This document shows positions 56,363 to 64,000 of a stretch of 64,000 nucleotides of DNA, one piece after another. Origin of the DNA: Aaosphaeria pasadenensis (taxonomy: Eukaryota > Ascomycota > Dothideomycetes > Pleosporales); NCBI GenBank assembly GCA_022813625.1, contig JAKLMB010000017.1, forward strand, positions 310,001-374,000, written 5' to 3'. The first letter of the stretch is position 1, and each line of letters starts with the position of its first letter. The notes beneath the pieces were generated by a model. It did no database searches and was not told the origin of the DNA. It worked only from the letters and a program-made list of their open reading frames with translations. The position numbers were made by a program, and so were the translations under genes.

Positions 56363-57375
56363 TTCCTTCCATTCCTATCAGGATCGCCAAAGACGACAGA
56401 CGTGTATTGCACATAAGAAGATGGTAGAATTCAAGTAAGCCATCGTCGCTGTAGCCACGAGAAACCAGGTACAATCCCGCGCCATTGGAGGCAGCAACGG
56501 CAGACGTGAGCGATGGATGATACATCAATTCACTAGGGGGAGACTCGTTGCACATGTTTTGATAGACATGCATGAAAGTCACTACATAAAGTTTTAATAC
56601 CATAAATCAGCATACACTTGCGCAAAGAAGAAGAAAACAGCACCACCATCTTCCACAGCCCCGAAAAAACTAAATCAATCACGTGTGCTTAACCCCCATG
56701 TCCCCTGGGGTCGTGCGGTGAGGGGAAGGGAAATTTGGGGTAATATACTCACTTTATCCAACGACAATTTTCCCAGAATTCATTTTAGTTGGAGAAAGCC
56801 GTAAGCGAAGGAGACAAAAATAATACCCCGGTTCTATTCTTTTTGGGGCGCATACAGATTCTTCCCCGCACCTTCTAAAGTATTAACCACTGATGCGGCG
56901 GTGAAGAATAGAGAAAGTGTCAAAGCTATTCGGCAGATCCGGTCGGGACGGTGGTTTAGGTTAGATGGAGTGCGCGCGTGCATGTAAGATAGATAGATCG
57001 ATAGATTGAGGAAGCGAAGCGAGGAGCACGGGGGACATGGGAGGGCGGAGTCGGAGGGTTGCACGGCAGATGGTCTGAATGACCACTGTCTATTCTGTTT
57101 TAACTGTTCAGTGAATGAGGATGAGAGTAGTCGTCGTCGTCGTTTGTGACGGCACTTTTGTCTATTTCTCAATGGGGAGGAGGGGAAGGTGGTAGGTATG
57201 GAGTACATAGATGCAAATATAGCAACGCGGTAAGCACGTCTAGGTGAATATGTAAATACAAAGTTCCAATTTTCGTTTGTGAAGCAGGTTTCGAATACCC
57301 TGCTTCTTGGGTATGTTGATAGGACACGATGGATGTACCTATGCTTATAGGTGATGCATAAAGAGACTAATACCT
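56363..57375. other. Convergent intergenic region
   Basis: This is the 3' flank of both the oxidase (+) and the tyrosinase (-). A 212-codon frame at 56834-57472 (-) overlaps the last tyrosinase exon in another frame and is of unlikely composition. GATAGATAGATCGATAGA occurs near 56988-57005. I see nothing else. Confidence 0.55.
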
Positions 57376-58802
57376 CTACTCGTAGACGTAGCAGAATGGA
57401 CCAGCTGTGGTCGAGAACATCTGGTTGCTGGCTATGCCGTTCTTGCCTGTGGGCGCCACGACGTCGAGCCACTGTGCGTCTGTGGGCTTTCCTTTGGCGC
57501 TGTTGGGGTTCATCCAGTTTGTTCCGCCTGGAGTCGTTTGTTAGTTATCTCGGCGGATATGTAGAGTACTAAAATACTTCTGTGTGGTTGAATAGGAAAT
57601 GAACTCACCCTCATATTGACTGGCCCTAGCCTTCAGGTCCTTCTCCAGGTAGTTTGCCCACATCCACCAGTGCCTATCGAGCTGTCCGTGATGCAGCCAG
57701 AACCCAGGCTCGGCAGGGCTGACGTAGACGTCACCTCCGGGGTCTCCCCATATGGAGAAGTGGCCAGAGGAGTGGATGGCCGACATCTGTGGCGTGTCAT
57801 TCTGCAGTGTGTCCTGGAACTTGCCGATGGCTGAGTTGGACGTGATGTGCGAGGCGAGGTTGGCTGGCTTGAGCGAGTTGCCGACGAAGTAGTTATTGAC
57901 GTCACGCCTGAGACAGCGCGGGTTGTCGCCGTAGCCATCACGCTGCGGGTTGCTTGGGATCTTGAGGGCCGGGTCCATGGTGGGTGATAGGGGGCCGAGG
58001 TGGATTGTCAAACTTCAGTGAACGTTAGTGGTGTTTCTGATGCTGTCCATGTATGGTGACACGTACTTTGCGAAAGGACCCGTCTCCACACAGCCGCCTC
58101 CTGGTCCAGCAGGAACTTGACGACCGATGAAACCTCCTTTGTGGGGTACAGACTTGCCATTACCGCCCAAACTCCATTCGTCGCCATTGAAGATGGGTGA
58201 TGTGGTGAGGTCGGCGTACTTTCCCCAGTTCCAGTATGGTTGATATCCCTTGTAGTCACATTCTGTGCGCAGTGCAGTCTCGTATGCCCTGTAGTTGTTA
58301 GTGATGGTTGAGAACACTATATATTGGGAACCCACCATATGTAGTAGCGATGCCAGTGCATAAAGTTCGCAGTGGAGTGGACTGATGGTGTCATGTTCAT
58401 GTGGACAACCACAAAGTCATCGTATCGAGATTTTGCTCCGGGGTATTTTCCTGCGGGAAGCTTGCTCGGTTTCTGCAGAATACATTTCACTGCTCGAATA
58501 TATTCAGTTCGTTCATCCTTGGTCAAATCACCACTAGCGAACTTGGTCAGGGTACAATTCTTCAAGTGGGACGCCGTCCAAACGTACTATTCCTTCCTGA
58601 CAGCAACATTGGCTTTCGTGCATCCGGAGCGGGTCATGCCATCGGAAATAGTTCCATCGAGGACTTTGTACGCATTGGCAAGCGCCTGCTTTTGAATGTC
58701 CTCGATGGACAAGGTTTGTCTCTTTCCAAATGGCCATGCCGAAGCGCCTGAGAACAGACACAACGATGCCACGAGGGCGTTCACGACAGCAACGCCAGCC
58801 AT
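57376..58802 (-). CDS. Secreted tyrosinase (type 3 copper oxidase)
   Basis: The enzyme hydroxylates monophenols and oxidises catechols to quinones, as in melanin synthesis or phenol defence. Five exons (58802-58588, 58533-58336, 58288-58067, 58012-57609, 57527-57376) give 396 aa; introns are 47-81 nt. A signal peptide (MAGVAVVNALVASLCLFSGA) is followed by a KR site before the mature enzyme. CuA histidines are at about 116, 124 and 133 (VVVHM, SVHS, MHWHRYYIW). CuB histidines are at about 292, 296 and 319/320 (AIHSSGHFSIWGD, FWLHHGQLDRHWW). The first intron was placed at the TAG acceptor at 58534, which joins VRKEY to GDLTKDERTEYIRAV in the usual tyrosinase register. It lacks the long C-terminal extension of intracellular fungal tyrosinases, so it is the short secreted type. 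Confidence 0.95.
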
Positions 58803-58876
58803 AACTGTAAGACGATGTCAATTTTGTCCCTAGATAAGTACACTGAGACCTTGACTGGTGGACATATCCTGCCTCC

Positions 58877-58882
58877 TTTATA
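58877..58882 (-). promoter_or_regulatory. TATA-like box of the tyrosinase gene
   Basis: On the minus strand the sequence reads CCTATAAAGG across 58884-58875, about 75 bp upstream of the tyrosinase start at 58802. Confidence 0.5.
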
Positions 58883-59996
58883 GGTTCCTAGGACATGGCG
58901 CACTGCCGATTTCACAGTCCGCTATCCGACACTGTGCAAAGGCTCGGCTGAGTGGCACAATATAGTATATTTTAAATAACTGCTGCATTGTAGACGGTAG
59001 CCCGTACCGGTTCTCACTGAAATTAGTAAGTATCGTGGCATGCACAGGTCCTATAATATTGATTCGTTGGCCGTAGGCTAGGTCTAACCAAGACCAGCGG
59101 CTGACCATAATCTTCAAGTTGACCACGAGGGTACCTACAATAAAGCCCTAGATGGAGGACTATTATGTTTGTAATTGACTCGTTCATGTTAGGGTCGATA
59201 GTTGTTGACCAGGGGCATCGGCTTGGATAACTTTTGATCAAATACTGCACCTATACGCTGTGACGAATTATGAGCCACAACCAGATCGCAAGAGATTTCC
59301 GAAGACCAAAGTCCGGGGAGGGTATTGCAGACTCATTTTGGGTCTTCGGAAGGCTCAATGCAAGCTGGTGAAGGACCAGGGCACTGGGGTGTCGTCAACT
59401 TCACTTGGAGATTCGCCACTCTGGAGGGGATAATGAGGGATACTTTCGAAAAAGCTTGATGAAGCATAAATCAGCGATTTCTGCCGCTAAGTCTCCGCCT
59501 GCTACCACTTGTTTCAAAAAATGCATATTGCACGGTACGTTGGTGCTGCTCGGTAGTTGTGCTTAGCCGACATTTGATTGGCAACGTGCCAGGTATATAT
59601 CCAACCTTGCAGAAACTGGCCAATGTCGCTGCTACGCAATTTCGTGCAGCGTAACCAAGTTGTCGATTTTGGGTGCGATCAACGACGTCACGCCGCAACC
59701 GTCCAATGAAATCTTCCCGAATCAAAGATCTTTAGTGGTCAGCACTTGTGTACTACTTTGATAGAGATGAAGGCCCGGCTTGAGTGACAGGATACTCCCC
59801 TTCCACCGGCTGCTATAGGAAGCGGAATCCTTGATGGACCAGAAGAACAGGAAGTTCAAGTAGGGTCAATCTTACTTTAGAAAGCGTATCTTGGCTCAAG
59901 TCATGCACCCCAGATCTTGGCGGCGCGGTGTATGTACAACCATTGAGAACCTTTTGCGCAGTTCCCGGAGTATCAAAGTATCAACTAACGTTCTTC

Positions 59997-60327
59997 TTAA
60001 GATTGTTGAATTTGACCTGTGATGAAATACGCCCTACAATCCTGCCCTCTCTCTTGGTAGAATATAGTGATGTCCTGTTTGGGGCAGTTCGGTTCAGAGA
60101 TATAGAGCACTGTAGCCAGGCCGGGATTATCCCTTGTTGTGGAAGTGATGGTGCCCAACAATCGTCCAATTATCATATATCCTAGTGTTGGGCAGCGTTG
60201 GTCTTGGAGGTCGATGACTGTTGTGTTAGGATCGGAAGGACAACCGCACGAGAACTCCTTGATCTCACCGTCACTAGGATGGAATCTGCCTCTTTTGGTA
60301 ATAAAACTCAAGCGAAACATCTCGATG
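59997..60327 (-). CDS. Possible remnant or exon of a small cysteine-containing protein
   Basis: An open minus-strand frame of about 90 residues reads FSCGCPSDPNTTVIDL, then CPTLGYMIIGRLLG, SEPNCPKQDITIFYQE and RGQDCRAYFITG before its stop at 59997. Cysteine spacing and strand-like hydrophobic alternation resemble small secreted fungal proteins. However, I cannot find a first exon with a signal peptide: the in-frame upstream sequence (MFRLSFITKRGRFHPSDG) is a poor one. It may be a degraded gene, an exon whose partner I missed, or chance. No function is proposed. Confidence 0.25.
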
Positions 60328-61104
60328 AGTAAAGATTTGCTTGTAGAAGGAGAGGTGCATTGTCTAGGCAAGTCTAGCGATGATTGTCGAGCTGAAATGT
60401 GATGTAGAGAGGTGGAGTCCATAGGCTATGGTTACGGTGCCCGAGACTGAAACGTAAACACCGGAACCATGGTATGGATGTGAAGACGGAAACCACAATG
60501 CGGAGAGTGGTTGCCTACGTTGTTGTTGACTGTACATTATGGCATTAAAGTACAATATAAGAGCTCTATTCTGTTCTACCATGCCACGTTTCCACTACAG
60601 GCAGTCAGATATTAAGCTTTTGTTTGGGCGAATGGTCTTGGAAAATCTCATCGTAGTCATACACGTGCGACAATGCTTTACCAGTAGCTAGGCGGCTTTG
60701 GATTCTACTACTCTGTTACGATAGTGTGTAACTATAGACCCAGGTAATACAGGAGTGATGGGTCCTTTTTAGAGCTTTCCAGGTATTACAAAGCAGATAG
60801 ATCCCAGAATAAGGTTAAGAGGGTGCAAAATTAGTCTGGTCGAGGTAGACTATGAGGCTGACAGGAGGTTGTGAACAGTCCGGATCTGTTTTCCCGGTTA
60901 GCGTTGCAGGCCGAAAGGGAAGAGAATAGTAGACCCCTTAGGAAAGATGACAGCAGCAACAAGGAAAAGCAACAAGGAAAAGTAACTTTCGATATTGGAA
61001 ACATACCATCATAATCTTGACTGCATATCAGAATCTAGCGTTCAATTGCTGCTAAGATCATTCTTACAACCAAGTCTCGCTTCGAGCACCTGGCTGGAAC
61101 TACG

Positions 61105-61878
61105 ATGTCCAATCCGAATCGCACCTCATACAATGGGACCCCACTATCAGGCCCTGGGATAATGTGGGTGAACTCTGCACCGAAATCGCAACTTGATGAG
61201 TCCGTTTTCAACCAATGGTATCAAACAGTACACATACCAGATATCATTGCAGCAACGCCATTCAACTCACCTGGATGCACGGCTGCATGGCGCTTCAGGA
61301 GCAGCGACAACTCAAGAAAGCGCCCCCACCTCGCGATATACAATGTCCCCGACATGTCGTTTATCGAAAGCGCAGAGTTCAAATCGATAAGTCAGCACTC
61401 TGAGCTTTTGCCGCAGAGTGGCCCATCACAAGACTACATCAATTTCGACACTAGATTTTATCAGCAAGTGCAAGTGTTCACCAAGCCTGAGGTGAGCGGG
61501 ATTGAGGACGGAACTGGAGAAATGGGTAAGGTGATAAAATCAACAGCGATTCAGCCAGAAGCGGGTATGGGAGGAGAACTAGATCGGTGGTACAGGCAAG
61601 AACATCTTGAGCAGATATCACAATTGCCAGGCTGGAGGAGAAGTAAGAGATACGAATTGATTTTCAAAGTCCAGAGCAAGAACGATCCCGATGCGGAGGA
61701 AGCGCCGAAACATCTTGCTATTCACGAATTCAAGGAAGGAATTGATGTGAAGGGGATGGCGAAGGACGAGTGGACAGCGTGGACGAGACGTGTGATCGAA
61801 CATTCAACATCGATCGATGAGGGGGTGTTTGAGTTGGTGTGGGAGTGCAAGAAGAACGATGTCACATCATCGACATGA
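61105..61878 (+). CDS. EthD/ABM-like dimeric alpha-beta barrel protein
   Basis: A single exon gives 257 aa, with no signal peptide. Two half-repeats are visible. One has FNQWYQTVHIPDIIAATPF and a W/F-rich strand; the second has LDRWYRQEHLEQISQLPGWRRSKRYEL. Both have the EthD-like W-Y-x-x-x-H pattern, so this is an internally duplicated ferredoxin-like barrel. Fungal members occur beside metabolite and degradation genes, but most have no assigned reaction. Neighbours give no clear pathway. The initiator context (CTACGATG) is ordinary and there is no intron. Confidence 0.85.
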   Translation: MSNPNRTSYNGTPLSGPGIMWVNSAPKSQLDESVFNQWYQTVHIPDIIAATPFNSPGCTAAWRFRSSDNSRKRPHLAIYNVPDMSFIESAEFKSISQHSELLPQSGPSQDYINFDTRFYQQVQVFTKPEVSGIEDGTGEMGKVIKSTAIQPEAGMGGELDRWYRQEHLEQISQLPGWRRSKRYELIFKVQSKNDPDAEEAPKHLAIHEFKEGIDVKGMAKDEWTAWTRRVIEHSTSIDEGVFELVWECKKNDVTSST

Positions 61879-63322
61879 ACAGAGCACAACAGAAGTGGTG
61901 AATGTGCATAGAGGATGGGACGAAGCATGGTTTCTGGCTGCTCCTCGTGCCAAGCTAGCAGAATAAAAAAAGAAAAGATCGAGTACGGAGTAAATATTCT
62001 GCATTGGTGTATTTGTACATTATGTGAATGAACACTCCATGCGAGGTACCGATGAAGGTACGAGGTGTGACGGGATGGGTGTCGCAAGACTATGCCCAAA
62101 GTAGATGGATAATTGAAACGATATTGGGATGGGCGAGATCAGCTGATGGCGCGCTTGTTCCGTGTTTGACCAGAGAGTTCTTAAGCCCGACGGCCCTGAC
62201 GAACGCTGAGAGATAACTTCACACCTCAGTAACTACAAGTACCCAGGTATGCAGGTCCACAGCCCCCATCCAATTACACTCGGCGATCAGCGCCTTTTCA
62301 TCAGCAATTGTGAGGTGTAATGCGCCATGGCTTGTACGGCATCAAAGGTCTGACTTCCGCGCTTTGTCAAAGTCCTGCTGAGGGTGTGAGCTATCGCGGC
62401 GGGGAAGTCGGAGAGCTTCCACTTACATCACAATCGGTCCTTCGCCACGGCTTTCGCCCCAGTTCAGGGGGGCACTGGGGGGTAAACTAGACAAATATTC
62501 GCAGACTGTTGACAAAAGAAATTAATGCCGGCCGATACATGGATATAGGTGCGATGAACGGCCTCTGGCTTTTGCGCAACGACAAAGCCTTGCTTTTCTT
62601 CGCCCATTGTGGCCCAAGCTTCCTCATCCCAAGACGGAGGATGCATCTGGGAATGTGAGGAGTCACTTGTTGTGAATCGCACAATTCTTGGCTTCATGGA
62701 ACATTCTATTACCTACGGTCGCATTGATTGATCAAACAAAGTCTGTCTGAATTGCGTTTTACTTTCAATGCTCTGCTCCGTCGTCTTTTCTCCTTGTTCC
62801 CGATCGCTCTCCATAAATTATGGTGTAGGAAGCCTAACAGGCCCCATCAACGACCGTCCGCGCCACCACCTCGTTTGCCTTCCTTTGTCCCACGTCCTCG
62901 TGTTACATCCCTTGCGCCATGTCCAGGTAGCCCTTGTAAGACCTGAGCGTCGCCCTCCGCCCTGACTCTTAATTATCTTTCCATTTACGGTCTAGCGTTG
63001 CATGTGATATCGCGTTAGCAGCGTGTTGCACAATTTACACGTCCAATCGCGTTCCATTCACTCCCCCGGCGTCCCCAGTCGCCGGTTGATAGGAGGCCTC
63101 CCAGGCCATATATATATTGAGGCCTATCGCCCTCTCGAAAGGGGCCCTTTATCGTTTGCTCTCAGTCTTTCAAAGCTGTTGCCTGAGGTTTCGCTTCGAT
63201 CGTTCTGATTGCGTACTTGCATTCGTATGCTTGCTGCCTATCCCCCAAACACTATAAAACAGGAACCCCCGCCTATCCCGATTTGATCTCATCACAGCAG
63301 ACCTTTCAGTCCATCATTCATC
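61879..63322. other. Intergenic region, no gene seen
   Basis: This 1.4-kb gap lies before the BTB gene. Besides the TATA-like box at 63253 and a TACGGAGTA word at 61984-61992, I see no supported feature. Confidence 0.6.
63253..63259 (+). promoter_or_regulatory. TATA-like box of the BTB gene
   Basis: TATAAAA lies about 65-70 bp before the ATG at 63323, in a typical core-promoter position. Confidence 0.55.
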
Positions 63323-64000
63323 ATGTTCTCGTCTAATCCATCGAAATATCGAGGCGAAAGCTTCTCAAAACACCGAGCCAGCAAATCGAAGTCACACAAG
63401 AAAAACCCCTCGTTCAGGGATTCTCCGAGGAAGATTGAAAAGCTCGCACAGCAAGCCCAAGCTGCCTCTCCCCAGTCTCAGACTTCTCCAACTCTTGGAA
63501 GGTGAGTGAATTTGACATTTGTTTGACGCTTCCGACGAGCCCTGAGAACTAATGACTTTCCAGTAGTCCGATCATCACGCTTTCCGTCGGACGAGAGCAA
63601 CGACTCTTTGCAGCTCACGAAGATGTTCTTTGCCATTCGCCGTTCTTCCAGTCGGCTTGCCGAGACCAATACTTTCAAACGACCAATAAACGTATCGAGC
63701 TTCCTGATGACGAGCCAGAAGTGTTCTCTTCCATTCTTGAATACCTCTACAAAGGCGACTACTATCCTCGTCTTGAATACGATAAGCGACGCAACAGCTG
63801 GAGCCTTGAGGATGGTGGCAATGGCAACGGCGTAGGTGAAGCCGTCATCAACACCCACGTCGGTCCAATCCTCAAAGACACTATCATCTACTGCGCTGCC
63901 GAGAGGTATGGTCTTCAGGAGCTGAAGAAGCTTTCCCTGCGGAAGCAAGGCCTCCAGTCTGGCATTCAATGCAGCACCATTCTCTCGTCGGCTCGCTTTG
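63323..64000 (+). CDS. BTB/POZ domain protein, 5' part only
   Basis: The window ends inside this gene. Exon 1 is 63323-63501 and exon 2 starts at 63564 after a 62-nt intron (GTGAGT..TTCCAG); exon 2 is still open at 64000. The first ~60 residues are basic and Ser/Lys-rich and probably disordered. The BTB fold follows: ITLSVGREQRLFAAHEDVLC, HSPFFQSACRDQYF, RIELPDDEPEVFSSILEYLY and KGDYYPRL, with a later AAERYGLQELKKLSL helix. BTB proteins of fungi dimerise and often act as cullin-3 adaptors or in transcription. The C-terminal part that would distinguish these is outside the window. Confidence 0.88.

Larger units (their letters stand above)
58803..61104. other. Long intergenic region with one weak small-gene candidate
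   Basis: This 2.3-kb gap lies between the tyrosinase (-) and the EthD-like gene (+). It holds a TATA-like element for tyrosinase and the cysteine-rich frame at 59997-60327 listed separately. Otherwise it has only short frames without domains. Confidence 0.5.

Noticed and set aside
56834..57472. 212-codon minus-strand frame
   Set aside because: It overlaps the last tyrosinase exon in a different frame and reads like low-complexity noncoding DNA.

Overview
The window is genomic DNA of a filamentous ascomycete (Pezizomycotina). Most genes are split by introns of about 47-130 nt with GT..AG borders and CTAAC/CTGAC-like branch sites. The gene content is fungal: Zn2Cys6 regulators, a DUF6536 membrane protein, a GPI-anchored secreted protein, a HET domain, DMC1 and a secreted tyrosinase. 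I cannot name the species. Dothideomycetes is a reasonable guess, not a demonstration. I found 21 well-supported protein-coding genes (one cut by the right edge) and one weak small-gene candidate. I found no rRNA, tRNA, CRISPR array or intact transposon. Exon joins below were derived by hand from splice sites, reading-frame phase and protein continuity.

Layout. 1-10 kb: a long coiled-coil protein (-) and a mitochondrial acyl-CoA dehydrogenase (-). 10.9-16.2 kb: a GPI-anchored protein (+) and a DUF6536 membrane protein (+), followed by a gene-poor stretch with a diverged tandem duplication. 19.4-32.4 kb: mostly housekeeping genes, namely an arrestin-like protein (+), a fungal family of unknown function (-), the meiotic recombinase DMC1 (-, ten exons), a seven-knuckle CCHC protein of the Gis2/Byr3 type (-) and UDP-GlcNAc pyrophosphorylase (-, with a GC-AG intron). 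33-37.6 kb: L-rhamnonate dehydratase (-), divergent from a Zn2Cys6 regulator (+), probably a rhamnose catabolism pair. 38.2-47.9 kb: a cluster-like block with a small conserved fungal protein (-), a second Zn2Cys6 regulator (-), an SDR (-) divergent from a Baeyer-Villiger-type flavin monooxygenase (+), and an HSL-type alpha/beta hydrolase (-) divergent from a membrane protein (+). SDR, monooxygenase and esterase would form an alcohol-to-ketone-to-ester-to-hydroxyacid route, or tailor a metabolite. 54.9-64 kb: a peroxisomal (-SKL) D-amino acid oxidase (+), a secreted tyrosinase (-), an EthD-like duplicated barrel protein (+) and the start of a BTB/POZ gene (+).

The most unusual object is the gene at 49435-54168 (+). 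It encodes one predicted 1460-residue chain that joins a homeodomain-like segment, C2H2 zinc fingers, a non-RD protein kinase domain and a C-terminal HET (heterokaryon incompatibility) domain. It looks like a DNA-binding, signalling and allorecognition/cell-death module in one polypeptide. Two 57-nt introns interrupt its zinc-finger region. Both lack stops and are multiples of three, so keeping them would break the fingers without breaking the frame into the kinase and HET domains.
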